A stretch of DNA of 64,000 nucleotides. It comes from Macrotrachela quadricornifera. Taxonomy: Eukaryota; Rotifera; Eurotatoria; Philodinida; Philodinidae. The stretch's first letter is position 1, and every line of letters starts with the position of its first letter. The stretch covers positions 915,790 to 979,789 of the forward strand of contig JAJEKB010020677.1 in assembly GCA_022393335.1 (NCBI GenBank). The letters are read 5' to 3'. This document shows, one piece after another, positions 1 to 11,535 of the stretch. A model generated the notes under the pieces. The model ran no database searches, was not told where the DNA came from, and saw only the letters and a list, made by a program, of their open reading frames with translations. A program made the translations under genes and the position numbers.

Positions 1-407
1 TTATGTGTGATAAGTATTTAAAAAAATGAAATTTTGACCGTAATCTTCTAATAAAAAAAATTCGTTAAGACATACGCATTCGAAAGTGATGTACTTCTAT
101 GAAAGTCTTTTAATACTCCTAAAGCATCGATCATAAACAACCTTAAAATATTTTTGAGAATCAGTGAATATTCAGTATCAGTGCACACCAGTGTCGGTGT
201 AAAACTGTGTCACTGACGTTGTCGGTTCACCGACTTCATCCAGTGCTTCAGTGAACACTGATGAGGTCGTCATCAGTGCTTCAGTGACACTCGGTGTCAG
301 TGATCACTGGCACTGAGATGGCACTGTCATCGATGTCATCAGTGTTCACTGAGCGTCACCGTCAGTGACGTCAGTCATCAGTAAACTGAAACTGCACATC
401 CCTAACT
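1..407. repeat. CAGTG/CACTG-rich repeat ending in a hAT-like terminus
   Basis: From about 165 to 395 the sequence is a dense, irregular series of CAGTG and CACTG words in both orientations. It ends at 395-407 with a tip that reads TTAGGGATGTGCAG on the minus strand. YAGGGATGTGC-type tips are common in hAT elements, and arrays of short subterminal motifs are usual binding sites for hAT transposases. The other end would lie left of the window, so neither the partner repeat nor a target duplication can be checked. Assignment to hAT is inference. Confidence 0.4.
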
Positions 408-664
408 CTTATGCATCTTAGCCTCTCATACGATTCATCGTCTCCATACTGCGTCATACTCTCTTTCTGTTCCTTTTCTTCTTTTTGCATTGTGTTGTCA
501 TATCTTTTTCTTAATTCACCTGTCCTCCACACTTTAGTCAATGAATGTTGAAACCTAAATTGCTGTTCAAGAATTCCTTCTCTCTCCGCTTGTAACATCT
601 GTTCTTCTAGAGCTGTCAGCACCCAAGTGGTGAATTGGTTCAAAAGATAAAACCGAAAGCGCTA
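400..664 (-). CDS. Partial coding exon, hypothetical protein
   Basis: Read on the minus strand, a good splice acceptor (TTGTTTTTATTAG, ending at 665) is followed by an open frame of about 88 codons beginning RFRFYLLNQFTTWVL. It is rich in Glu, Gln and Lys, and a central stretch around QAEREGILEQQ is likely helical or coiled coil. The frame runs straight into the CAGTG repeat at about 407, so the gene is either interrupted there or this is a relic. I recognise no family. A second possible exon lies at about 816-915 on the same strand and ends in GAGGG|GTGAGT, but its phase does not join cleanly to this one. Confidence 0.35.
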
Positions 665-1145
665 ATAAAAACAACTTTGCGAATTTATCGTTCTTCGTCC
701 AAATTATATAACACATCTATGATGTATGAATCATTGTGGATAGTTACACAAAGTACCTGATGAGACCCTTAAGCAAGGCCAAAATCTGGATCATAATTCG
801 CATGACTCACCCCTCACTCCCAAACTTTTCTACTCTTTTACCAAATTGTGAATCGGGACCCTGTCCTGATCCGTTTGCGTCGCTCCTGTTGTTAGCAGAC
901 GTTTCTCAAGTTTTCCACAACTAAACCTTCACGTTGAAACTCATTGATGACTTTTCTTCTACTTAATGTGAATCGGAATTATAAAATAAAATTCACGATA
1001 GCAAAATGGAGAGCTTTTATTTGGTTTAAACGGAAATGGATAAACGGTGAGATTACATTACAGAAAGAGACAAAAGCGGTAAGTGACAATTTCAATTTGG
1101 ATATAAGGGGCAAAGTTTCAGGCGATCTTTAATATGTTATTTGCA

Positions 1146-1304
1146 TCATGACCCACTGTGGGATCTATAACTGTGGCCACAGGTATTGCAGTAAACGTTT
1201 CCTGGTCCTTGTGAAACAAATGATCCATTTTCGCAGCAGTCGCAAGAACATGTTCCTTCTTGTGTTTCCGATACTTCTTGTGTTTCCTTGGCCATTTTTT
1301 CCTT
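1146..1304 (-). CDS. Cys-rich terminal exon (zinc-ribbon-like), hypothetical
   Basis: On the minus strand a strong acceptor (ATTGTCTCATTTCAG, ending at 1305) is followed in phase 0 by exactly 53 codons ending in TGA at 1146. The 52 residues contain an acidic/polar linker and then a Cys cluster: C19, C21, C23, C24 and the pair C39-x2-C42 with nearby His (YCNTCGHSY). This resembles a small zinc-binding ribbon at a protein C-terminus. An overlapping longer frame (1118-1351) has no Cys pattern and is judged a shadow. Upstream exons were not found with confidence. The function is unknown. Confidence 0.35.
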   Translation of the reverse strand, partial: KEKMAKETQEVSETQEGTCSCDCCENGSFVSQGPGNVYCNTCGHSYRSHSGS

Positions 1305-1309
1305 CTGAA

Positions 1310-3076
1310 ATGAGACAATATTATGTGTGACATGGCAATACAGAAGTACAATTCTTAGATATCTCTGTATTTTTTAATGATCTAGCTTACCAAAGAGATT
1401 CAATGGTGAAAGGCGCAAACAAAGTTGTAGGTAGTTAACTGAATTTTTATTCGTCGAAAAAATAATTTAGTAATGATTAAAATATGCGAATGTCCGTGGC
1501 ATTTATATGTGTCTCTCTTTCTTTCCAACTTGCTTACGTATCTTGAGTTCTGTGAACAGGAAAGATTCCTTTTTTCTACCAGTTTTTTTTTTATTTTGCT
1601 CTTAGTAACTATGCAATTTCACTTCAGCAGCGTTCTTTCCTTACTACCATTCATTGCAGCTCAGTTACGTACGACATTGCGAACAGTAAAAGAACTACTT
1701 TTCCTGTTCTTCCTCTCTGTGTTCAGATATTGAGTGAAAATGCAATATAAATTTTACTTCTATTGCAATACTTAATGTCTGCTCTTTTTTACATGTTAGC
1801 GACGTACGGCGCAAGGTAAACAGAAAAGTACTTTTTCACTCTCTCTCTTACTCACGCTTTTACGACGATAAAGTTGGAAATTTCCAAAAAACAACTTCTA
1901 AAGGATGCAATTACAGGCAAAGTTTCTAATAAGAAAAGACTTTCGACTGGTCTGATTGATTACTTTGCTACGCAGTTATTTTTTATACTAAGAGAGTTTT
2001 TTTCTTATATTTGAGTGCAGAAATGTCTGCTGCGTCGAATGGTGCAAAAATCAGCTAACTACTGTAAAAAATAGTCGAGTAATTAGCGGTAGTTTGCAAT
2101 TAATCGAGTTTATTAATGCGGTGCGAAGCACTGCATTTCTGGAGTCCTTCGCGAGTTTTTTTTTTTTTCTTTTTTTTTTTCTTACTTTCTCGACGTACAC
2201 ATCAAAATTGTCATTTTGCGGAACGATTATCTCGTGAACAGAAAGTCGCAAGATATTCGTTGAAACGCGAGATTAAAATGTAAAGATCGAACTATGACCA
2301 TGCGTTTTCTGATTTTCAATACAAAGTTTCGTTTCGTCACAGGGAGCGTCACAAAATGACGATTTTTAAAGGACTTTGTTTTTTTCTAAGTTTGAGATAA
2401 TTAAAACGAAAACATAATGAAAAGTTAGGCGCCACTCTTTTCGAACAATTGATTTTATTTATGGCAGCCGTAAATACAGCTGTTGTTAGATAATGAATCA
2501 TAGAAATAATTAAAGTATCAAATAACAATGATTTTCTAAAACATGTTGATATGCATTGATAGAGTTCTCTTAGTAATGAATACGACAATGTCTAGTTTTT
2601 AAAATTCGTTTACGCGATTTTAGGATTTCTTGTTTTTCCGTTAATCGAGATTTGGTGCTTCGCACCGCATTTCGCAGTCGAATGAAGCTCGAATGCCATC
2701 TAGTTTTTATTAGGAACGCATTTCCTAATAAGCACAATAAGCGAAAAATTTTTTCTAATTAGAACAGTCTATGTAAAATACATAGAAACTAAAAAATTTC
2801 AAGTAAATCGACTGTTTTAGACTTAGAATAGAAAGTTTCAACACACCTCTTGAACAAAAAATATTCCTCATCAATTAATACCATTAAATTTCAAGTTTCA
2901 GCTTTTCACCATTTCTAATTATGGAGTGATTAGTTTTACAAAATTGACTCGCTTGTCTTTATTAGGAGTACTATTCCAAATACGAACAACTAGCAAAAAA
3001 GTGTTCCTAGTAAGAACAGATCACACAAATTACATCGAAAAATTTTTTCTAGTAAATTGACTTTTTTTTATGTCTG
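1310..3076. other. Gene-poor AT-rich stretch with two small hairpins
   Basis: No convincing gene is visible. Poly-T tracts lie at 2157-2180. Two related hairpins stand about 540 bases apart: around 2117-2132 (GTGC-GAA-GCAC core) and around 2653-2666 (GTGC-TTC-GCAC core). They could be the subterminal hairpins of a small transposon relic. Short ORFs here look random. Confidence 0.4.
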
Positions 3077-3688
3077 ACGAGGAAACCGTCCCAACTGATT
3101 AATCGCTTTTGAGCTCAGTCTCTATGCATAAGGTAGATCCCAATGAGATATGAAAAACCCTAAAAGGACAAGTCCCCATAGGGCTTCTTCTGGGAGTTAT
3201 AGGCATTTTACCAAAATTTTACTGTGGAGTATGGTATATATTAAAAACTCGAAGTATTGTATGTTAATCTGAAACTTTGCCCATAGAGTGGTCTACTAAT
3301 GGATAGAATATTCTGAAAATTTCAACTCTAAAGAACACTTTCTTCATAACGTATTAAAGTCTAAAAAACCAAGAAATATTTTGGAATATGGGTGAGTTTT
3401 AGCAGGCTGAATACGTTATGAAGAAAGTGTTCTTTAGAGTTGAAATTTTCAGAATATTCTATCCATTAGTAGACCACTCTATGGGCAAAGTTTCAGATTA
3501 ACATACAATACTTCGAGTTTTTAATATATACCATACTCCACAGTAAAATTTTGGTAAAATGCCTATAACTCCCAGAAGAAGCCCTATGGGGACTTGTCCT
3601 TTTAGGGTTTTTCATATCTCATTGGGATCTACCTTATGCATAGAGACTGAACTCAAAAGTGATTAATCAGTTGGGACGGTTCCCTCGT
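3077..3688. mobile_element. Fold-back element with 279 bp inverted arms
   Basis: The left arm (3077-3355) is repeated in reverse complement at 3410-3688. Both arms are 279 bp with only a handful of visible mismatches and no net indel, around a 54 bp spacer. The outer tips read ACGAGGAAACCGTCCC and, inverted, ACGAGGGAACCGTCCC. There is no ORF, so this is a non-autonomous DNA transposon of fold-back/MITE type. No clear target duplication was seen. A more diverged copy of part of an arm lies near 34,100-34,290. Confidence 0.9.
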
Positions 3689-3699
3689 TAGTTCAATTA

Positions 3700-4440
3700 T
3701 CTATTTACCAGCAGTGATTTGCTCCAATTTGGTTAGATATTCTTTACTTATATTAGCTGGAAAATTTATATTTTACTCATTTACGAGTTTGTCATCTTCA
3801 TTTCATCATTTTGTGTACATCTATTATTTCTATTAAAGTTGAGATATCTGAAAGACTAATATAATGTCATTATGATGCAGTATGGAATATTGATTCTAGT
3901 TTAACGATTTAATATATTGAAATTTCGGATATATATCAATATTAGAATTGGAAACAGTTGCCGTTTTATATTTAAGTATTAATACATTTATTGTCCTCGC
4001 ATTAAATACGTCTTTTTCTCTTCCCTTTAATGAGTTCAATCTGTCTTCATCGATATCCATGTAAAAAGAAAGACTTTAAATTTGATCGGTTTCAGTTTAA
4101 TTAATATCAGACACGTATGATTAACAAAAATTTCTCACAAAATTAAGTATAAATATTGAGGTACGGAGTCATTTTTTATTTGAATTCATCAGAACTTTTT
4201 GTTAATTCTAAATATCTCTTATCTCAATTATATATGCATTTCAATTCAAGACTGTTAGAAAAAAAATATTGATTGAAATTTTATATCCATCACATCCATC
4301 ATTGTCTCTCTTCTTTCTTCTCTCCTAGCTTGTTTATCCTTTTTCGCGGGCATTCAGTTAAATAAACTCATCGCGAGCGGTTGTTCCCTCACAATGTTAA
4401 AATAATAATAGAAAAAAAAATACGAATACACGAAATATTC
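3700..4440. other. Intergenic AT-rich sequence
   Basis: No gene or repeat structure is recognised between the fold-back element and the 3' end of the GST gene. The last ~60 bases are probably the GST 3' flank, because a related flank precedes the GST pseudogene near 5,700. Confidence 0.5.
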
Positions 4441-4455
4441 ATCAGTTTATTTTGT

Positions 4456-5073
4456 TTAAAATGTTGTTTTGGGTCGATTTTTAAGGTATTCTGCAATATT
4501 TGGTTGTTTTTCAACTTCAGCACGATTTTGTTTTAACCATGGATATTCATCTAAACAATTTTTATCTAAATCAAGAAGAGTTTCTCCTCTATCGTAAAAC
4601 GATAAATCTGCCCATGTTAAATGATTTCCAACAAAAAAATGACCACCATTACCATATAATTTACCTAAAACTTCAAGATTTTGTAAATGTTTTGGTAATT
4701 CATCAGTTTGAAATTTCTTTATAAGTTCTTGTTTTTTTACTTCATCTTGTTCTCGACGAATTGGTAAAAATGCTGTTATTAGATCATGAATTGTATCAAC
4801 AATAGCATCAACTTTTGCTTGTTCAAAATTATCTTTACCAGCTAATTGAAATTGTTTAGCAAGAAAACGAGCAATTGATAATGATTGTGGTAATTTAATA
4901 TCATCAACTTCAAGAACAGGTACTTGATCTAAAAGCATTTCATTTTTATGTAATGGCCATTCATCATGTTCATAACGAATATCTTCAAATTTTTGACCAG
5001 CAACAACAAAAATTAAACGAGATACTTCAGCACGGCCACGTCCATTAAAATAATAAAGTTTATATGTTGACAT
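4456..5073 (-). CDS. Glutathione S-transferase, sigma class (prostaglandin D synthase-like)
   Basis: A complete intronless 205-residue ORF, the usual length for cytosolic GSTs. These enzymes conjugate glutathione to electrophiles; sigma-class members can also isomerise prostaglandin H2 or reduce lipid peroxides. The N-terminal thioredoxin-like domain starts [13 protein letters not shown], with the catalytic Tyr at position 8 in the same register as other sigma enzymes. The glutathione-binding [11 protein letters not shown] segment follows at about residues 62-72. The helical C-terminal domain contains the typical [13 protein letters not shown] segment near residue 150. The start is the first ATG and is in register with the family N-terminus. 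A decayed partial copy lies just beyond its 5' side at 5,760-6,072. Confidence 0.93.
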   Translation of the reverse strand: MSTYKLYYFNGRGRAEVSRLIFVVAGQKFEDIRYEHDEWPLHKNEMLLDQVPVLEVDDIKLPQSLSIARFLAKQFQLAGKDNFEQAKVDAIVDTIHDLITAFLPIRREQDEVKKQELIKKFQTDELPKHLQNLEVLGKLYGNGGHFFVGNHLTWADLSFYDRGETLLDLDKNCLDEYPWLKQNRAEVEKQPNIAEYLKNRPKTTF

Positions 5074-5759
5074 TATTATGACTTGAATTTAACTGGTATT
5101 TGTTGAAGAAAGAGAATATTTTATATGTAGAAAGGAGTATCTATTTGAGATAACAGAATCTATTATCATACGTGTTACTAGTAGATTTTTATGACTCATC
5201 ATCATTTGCAAACAATTAAAAAAAGAGAAAAAAAAAGAACTGTTGATATTGCATATTCAGTCCCAATAAGATGTACAAAGTTTATTGAACAATAAAATAA
5301 TTCTATAAATTCGAAATGAAGATTTATAAATACAAATATTCCAAATCATATTTCGATATTAGCTGCAGGAAAACTTTCCTTAGTAAACAATTATGCAATG
5401 ATATATCTAGAAACGGTGCAATTAAAAAAGAAGTATTGTGCAATGCTAGTGCATTACAGAACGTATATTTATATTAATAGAATAAATTGAGCTTCATCAC
5501 GATATGATCAGTTTGGTAGCAACGACAAATTGAAATAAAATGACTATTTCAATAGAACTGAAAAATTCTCAACATTGGCAATAAATTCATTCTCTTTCAC
5601 CTTGAATGCATTAAAATTTGTAGTGATTAAAAATGTTTTTTATTTCGTATCAAGCAAGATTAGATGCAACAAGTAAACATTAAAATAGTGAAAGAAAATT
5701 ATATATTAAAATAATAACAGAAAAAATATAAACGTATGAATATTTATTAGTCTATTTTT
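5074..5759. other. GST upstream region
   Basis: AT-rich flank between the GST start codon and the GST pseudogene. It should contain the GST promoter, but no specific element can be assigned from sequence alone. From about 5,700 the sequence resembles the 3' flank of the GST gene, so the duplication that made the pseudogene included some 3' flanking DNA. Confidence 0.4.
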
Positions 5760-6072
5760 TTAAATTGTTTTATATTGAATTTTCAGATATTCTGTAAGTT
5801 TTGGTTATTTTTCAACTTTTGCATGATTTCGGTTTAATCATGAATTTTGATCATAAGTATTTTCATATAATTGAAAGAAATGGTCAATTGTATCGTAGAA
5901 AAATAAATCTACTCATGTTAAACAACTACTTACAAAAAATGACCATTATCACTATGTAATGTACCTAAAGCTTCAAGATTTTTGTAGTTGTTTTAATAAT
6001 TCATCAATTTGGAATTTCTTTCTAAGTTCTAACTTTTTTGCTCCTTCTCTCTCTCAACGATTTGGCATACAT
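5760..6072 (-). pseudogene. Truncated GST pseudogene (C-terminal half)
   Basis: This stretch aligns base by base, with many substitutions and small indels, to the 3' half of the intact GST gene (about 4,460-4,770). Examples are the shared phrases around GATATTCTGTAAGTTTTGG and CTAAAGCTTCAAGATTTT. It covers roughly residues 100-205 of the family. The reading frame is broken by indels, and the N-terminal thioredoxin domain is missing beyond 6,072. It is a dead tandem copy, older than the substitutions would allow for a recent duplicate. Confidence 0.8.
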
Positions 6073-6353
6073 GTATATATCAATGTTTTAAAAATAGATT
6101 GATAGATTTATTTTTATGCTGAATTGACTCAGAAATAATTTTATATCCTTTAATTAGTTAGTTTTCTCATAATTAAGTGACAAACATGATTTTTATATTT
6201 AAAAAAAAATTAATTGTATTACTTAATTATATTTTAGATAAAACAATGAGATTTATTTCTTAAATAACAGAACTTAAATCTGTATATATTGTTTCTTGAC
6301 TTTTAGAAAATGTATTCAATAGATTTGGAGGAGTATTTTTCTGACGACTTCCA

Positions 6354-7115
6354 TTAATAAACGATATTCCCAATGTATTGGATGTTTGTTCTTTGATTTC
6401 TTTGTAATTCATCTAAAGGTTGCCCTATATTCCCATTCATATAAGATGCATCCAATAGCGCAAATCGGCCTTCACATTCCCAATCACTGTTAAAATTAAA
6501 CGCAATATCATCTCGCGTGTTTCGATCATGAATTGAATTCATCTCACGATCACCATGTTCTGTACACAGATAGATTAACACATTTTGTTGCTGCCATGTG
6601 TGAGCTCTCTCTCTAGTTAAGTTCCGTCTGCCAGTGGGAAAGAGAGAGTACACTCATGGATGAATGTATATCAAAACGTATATTAATAACGAATGAATAT
6701 GAAAGCGGACTGCACACACATATAAGAAAGAGAAATAGAGAAAGAATGGTATCAAAGATAACATTCTTTCTCAAAAGCAGAGCACGAACAAAGAAGCGCA
6801 AAACAATATGTAAATGGAAAGGAGAAAGAATGTCTTTAAAAGTGATGCATAGCAAGGGAGAAAGAGAAACAGTAGCGAGGACACTCGTCATCGCTAACAC
6901 CATGGTAATTCATTGATTATTATTGGTATGTTAGGACAACAGATACAAACAATTTGTTGAATATGATTACTAGCTGAGACACATTGATATAAGCATTGCA
7001 TACATCGAAATAATAAAATATCCACATCGGAAGGTGATGGATTATGATGCCTATTTGGATCATAGAATAAAATAAATGTGAAAACCTCGGATTTAAATCC
7101 GAGTGTTATGTGCAC
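6354..7115 (-). other. Possible decayed multi-exon gene
   Basis: Two minus-strand open stretches look more like coding sequence than chance. 6,894-7,115 encodes a Cys-rich run (FRCMQCLYQC followed by VCICCPNIP). 6,354-6,617 encodes a polar run after a good acceptor (CTCTCTTTCCCACTGGCAG, ending at 6,618). A plausible GT donor lies near 6,900 (CCATG|GTGTTAG), but joining these two sites creates a stop, so either a different donor is used or the gene is broken. No family is recognised. Confidence 0.25.
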
Positions 7116-7119
7116 TTCA

Positions 7120-9003
7120 AAAAGTTAAAAGTATTGACGACAAATTGATTTTTGTCGAACTGTCTTACAACTACCTATCTTGAATCTACGCTCAGCATGT
7201 TGACCTTATCTCGTGAACAGCATGGCCATTTGAGCTCTGGGACATCTCAATTGGATAGAAAACAGTTTAGTCTACAAATTCATTCTACTCAAGTGAGTAA
7301 GTTATGAGATAAAAGAAGTGCTAGAAGTCAAAAACTGAGAAAATCCGAAGAAATATTACACTCCGGGAGATGGTATTTTGGATTTTTCTCACCTGGTAGA
7401 CGATATCCTAGGTTTGTTTTTCTACAAGACATTGATCTCATCAAGACACATCTTTTCTCACTTAACTATAAGAATAAAAAACATGCGGAGCCAAGTTAGC
7501 ATGGACGACACTATAGGCGATCCCATCTAGTAATTATTGACTCAACTCCCATAGTGATATAATATCTTTAGAAATCACACAAATCGAGTTCAGATTTGTG
7601 CTTAGCTTAGAAAACTGAATAGGAGAAGTTATTTTAGAATGGATTTGTGCTTGTATCTAGCGAGATTATTGTGATAGGTAACCTCATGGATCTATAATAG
7701 ATATATGATAGACAGAGGCATCAATATTTTCATAATAAACCTATCAATATTAATAGCTATCGAGTTTGGATTTTTTCCATTTGATAACTCGTTTTAGTAG
7801 CGACAAGATCATGCATTTATAACACTCCAAAACCGCTAGTCACCGGAGACATATTTAGGCACACTGATCTAATGATACAGGTTTTATGCATTTTGGAACC
7901 CTGTTTAGATAAATTTCACTTAAAAAACTACGATTTGATTAAAAACTAATATCATATTCAGAATCAACGTTAAAAACTGAGTCGATTCATATATATTTTA
8001 AATAATTCTGAGAAAAATTTCTGTATCTTCCCTCTGTATGATCTGGTCAATAATGACAATTTTTTGGATAACTCAGCCATTTCTTGACGGATCCTTCTCA
8101 TCTCCACTTCTCGACCGCGATACTGATGAGTCAATTCTGCGCATAAAATTTCAGCACAATCGGATGTAGTTGCAAAGAGTTATCGTGTAAACGGACGGAC
8201 ACACTGACCAATTCTAGAGTGTACTCACTTTTTAAGTACAAAAAATGTATATATTTTTTCAGTTAATGCAATATAATTATTTAAACACAAGTTCCTTTTA
8301 TCAAGTAAACAATTAAATCATTGCATGAGATAACATATGTATTGTACAATATTGAAAAGTTATGTGTTGATACAGAATTATTGTAATGATAGTTATACTA
8401 AAATAGAATCTTTCTGCATTAAAATTGAAAAGTTTACTAAAATTCAAGTCGTTTTACAGGCACATATAAATAATAGTGGCATTTACATGCTGGTCATACG
8501 TTTTTCTTAAAAGACTTCAAAAAATTCTGTAGCATACATGTGCATGGAATACGACAATTTAAAAGTGTTTTGCAAGTAAACAAAAATTTCTATAAATATC
8601 TCCCAAATACACACATCATTTAAATTTTCATGTTTGATTTAATTGTTAATGAACGATCGTTGATTAGTTAGTTTCATAATTACCACCACAATTAACGTTC
8701 ATCTCTTGTAATTGATTTGTCAATTATTACAGGCAACATCAGGTGGTAGTTTTCATTGAACAAACAAAATATTTCCGGCAATGAAATTAGAATCCACAAC
8801 ACATACTTCACTTCATGCAAAACTTTTTGAATTTTATATCAATACTTAATCAACAGTTGACATGAATTTCTTTACTATGTTTCCTATTCTTATATGTAAA
8901 CGTACAAAATGAGAGAGAATAGTATTGTGGAACGACAATTGAAATCTGTTAAGACTTTTATTTAATATGAGATACGACCGACATGCAGAATATATAGAAT
9001 TGC
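7120..9003. other. Gene-less stretch with probable transposon relics
   Basis: No supported gene. Around 8,190-8,240 the phrase CGGACGGACACACTGACC and the following AGTGTACTCACTTTTTAAG resemble terminal parts of old non-autonomous elements, but no partner terminus was found with confidence. The remainder is AT-rich without visible structure. Confidence 0.35.
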
Positions 9004-9240
9004 AAAGGACAGGGGTCGATAATCGATGAAATCGAAAATATCTAGTTACTATTCCTAGTTGGGCATCATGTATATATGAAAATCTTTGACTATTTCAGGT
9101 AACCTTGGTACGGCCCAGACAATTGCAATTGATTTAATTCTACTAGTAAACGATTTTAAGCACTGTATATAACAGTTTTATATAAAAGGAATTGAATTTC
9201 TCGAAGGGACCGATTTCATCGCTTATTGACCCCGTCCTTT
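9004..9240. mobile_element. Small MITE (~237 bp) with ~30 bp terminal inverted repeats
   Basis: The left tip AAAGGACAGGGGTCGATAAT is matched in reverse complement by the right tip, which reads AAAGGACGGGGTCAATAAG inverted. The similarity continues through CGATGAAATCG on both sides. The interior has no ORF. The superfamily is unknown. Confidence 0.6.
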
Positions 9241-9442
9241 ACCTGATGATGATGATTCTTAAACAAAATTAAAATTATTTTGGTAAATGATTTGCAATTT
9301 CCTTCTCTTCCTTTGAATAGATTCAGCTTGAGAATAAGTGTCTAAGATAACACACATACAGTATTCGTACTTTGAGAAGAAAGTTAGTGACTACACAAAT
9401 TAATTGATTAGTAAATAAAAATCTAATAGAACATTATATAAA

Positions 9443-10303
9443 CTAGATGGACATAACATGTTCTTTGAAAAAACTTGTCTCATTTTCGTCGATTGGTTGA
9501 ACAAGGAATATGTCTTCCCGAAATTTAATCTCTAATTTACCATCTTTAGTCGTCTCGGCCATATGTAACAAATCTTCGATCACCTCTTTTGTAAGATTTT
9601 TGTCACCATTAGCTACATTGACTTCTAGGAATAACGAGGCAAAAACCCATTCAAGCTTATCGTTGCCTTTAACGTCCGTTAAATCCAATGTAACATCAGT
9701 GAGATAACGGTTGAATGGAATACCGACGTCTCGTAGATCATCATCAAGATCATCAGCATCGTAAACATGTTTTGATTTGGGTATATACTTGCGCGTAATC
9801 GTGCTGAAGCAACCATATGTGATGACCATGATAAATTGACCTGTGTGAGGACGAAGTAAAGAGCGAACCTGACGAAGTATTTGACCACGAGTAGGAAGAT
9901 AATATACTGAATGGATCATCAAAATAATATCGAAAGGACCATCAATGTTGTTTTTATTCATTAAATAAGATTCAAGTTTTGTTTGTTCAATATTCCATTT
10001 CTTGATCAAACTTGACGATGAGCGTAAATTTGTTTCGAGTGTCTCGGCCACTTCAAGACTCGGTTCTACTGCTATTAAATAATCTATTTTATGACAAGCA
10101 AGTAATTTCAACTCGATATCTCCTGGACCGGGTCCGATTATTAAAACACGAAAATCTTCTTGCTTTTGTGATATTTGTTGTGACAGACACTTTGAAATAC
10201 ACTCATGAGTATTTTCGCGACCATGATAACGAGCAAGAACGTAACTATAAATCTCTTGACGCTCAGTTGTGGTCAATAGTGGAAGAGTAGCGACAGAAAC
10301 CAT
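9443..10303 (-). CDS. Histamine N-methyltransferase-like SAM-dependent methyltransferase
   Basis: A complete intronless 286-residue ORF of class I methyltransferase type. Motif I (VLIIGPGPGDIELKLL, about residues 53-68) forms the SAM-binding loop. An acidic residue in AVEP (E80) would bind the SAM ribose. DIILMIHSVYYL near 125-136 and the LRPHTGQFIMVI strand match the architecture of histamine N-methyltransferase, whose usual length is about 290. Known HNMT enzymes methylate the imidazole ring of histamine in the cytosol. In rotifers the substrate could well be another small amine, so the family call is firmer than the substrate. The start is the first ATG and gives a normal-length N-terminus. 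Confidence 0.75.
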   Translation of the reverse strand: MVSVATLPLLTTTERQEIYSYVLARYHGRENTHECISKCLSQQISQKQEDFRVLIIGPGPGDIELKLLACHKIDYLIAVEPSLEVAETLETNLRSSSSLIKKWNIEQTKLESYLMNKNNIDGPFDIILMIHSVYYLPTRGQILRQVRSLLRPHTGQFIMVITYGCFSTITRKYIPKSKHVYDADDLDDDLRDVGIPFNRYLTDVTLDLTDVKGNDKLEWVFASLFLEVNVANGDKNLTKEVIEDLLHMAETTKDGKLEIKFREDIFLVQPIDENETSFFKEHVMSI

Positions 10304-10309
10304 CAGTAT

Positions 10310-11451
10310 AAACAGAATCTAAATCATCGAAACAAATAAAAAAAAAAGATTAATAATCCATTTTATATACCAGTAGACAATTGATCGTTTCTTTTTTTCT
10401 ATAAATAAATCGCCTCGTCACACCTTATCATGTTGTTTTTTTATATTACAAACGCTATATACATGCACATAAAACAACAAACAAGACTATGGATATCCTA
10501 AGTTATGACTCATTCAGAATAGGCTTTACACTTTATCTTATTTTTCTTCGTATTCTACCTCCTTTTCATTACGTCGAACGATGTCTATAGTAATATGAGG
10601 AAGATAAAAAAACAAACGAAAACGTAACTTGAGTAAGACAACAGAATGTAAAAAAATGATATTATATCGTATTAGAAATAGCGTGTATCATGACTTCTTC
10701 CGTTTTTTTTTGGAACATAAAGAAGAAACTACAACAAAGTGTATCCTATGGTTTAAATGGCACGATAAATAAATATTATTATTCTTTGTTCTAAATGATT
10801 ATCACTGCAAAAAATATTCTTACTATTGTTCACTTAGTTTTGACTGACTATTTGATTTAATGTTTTATATAATAATAACGATACTATAATCAAATATTGA
10901 GAAAAAAATTGTTTTTCCAATAAATAATTTGTAAAACTGGCAATGAATATGAACGACTAATTATGTCTACAGCACATCTTGAATAGAACGAACCAGACGA
11001 AACAAACGATAGTAGCTTCGCTGTAAGGCTAGAACACTAAAGTGATCGACAAGATGTCTTCAAACATTAGATAAATTGTAGTGAATAGAGCGAAGAGAAC
11101 TAAATAACGGCCTACAACAGTACATTTATACTCACTATACTGTCTATGTAATTCATGCTATGAGAGGAGAAAAAGTTATAGTGAAAAAACATAATACCTA
11201 ATTATATAAATACAAAAATGAACTCTTATCACATCATTTTATACACTTTCGTTCTTGAGATAATGCATAAGCAATGAAATTAAATATTGATTTTTTACTA
11301 TTTTATTATAATTGAGCCAGCAATTGATGAGGATAGCTATAAAATAAGAAAGATTTATTATTTTATATATAGGGAAAAATCGGATATATCCCTCTTTCAT
11401 TTGAGTTTAATGTTTTACAAGGATGTTCCTTCTGAATAACGGGGTTAGGGT
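10310..11451. other. Intergenic AT-rich sequence
   Basis: The left edge should contain the promoter of the methyltransferase gene. No gene, RNA or clear repeat is recognised here. Confidence 0.4.
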
Positions 11452-11535
11452 ATTCACTGAGCTCTACAAAATAATAAATACCCGATTCAAAATGGAGAGT
11501 CACACTGGAAAACCTTCCTTTTAAGTAATGTATTG
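11452..11535 (+). mobile_element. Relic arm of the fold-back family seen at 42.8 kb
   Basis: The phrase ATTCACTGAGCTCTACAAAA, and the following sequence through GTCACACTGGAAAACCTTCC, matches the right arm of the 42,820-43,370 element (about 43,280-43,350), with substitutions. Only one arm fragment is visible, so it is a decayed or solo copy. Confidence 0.55.

Noticed and set aside
752..800. CTGATGAG as a possible hammerhead ribozyme core (also checked at 8,125 and 22,890)
   Set aside because: None has the required stem II followed by GAAA and flanking complementary arms.
1118..1351. 77-codon minus-strand Lys-rich frame
   Set aside because: It overlaps the Cys-rich exon in another frame; the Cys-rich frame is in exact phase with the splice acceptor and has a sensible motif.
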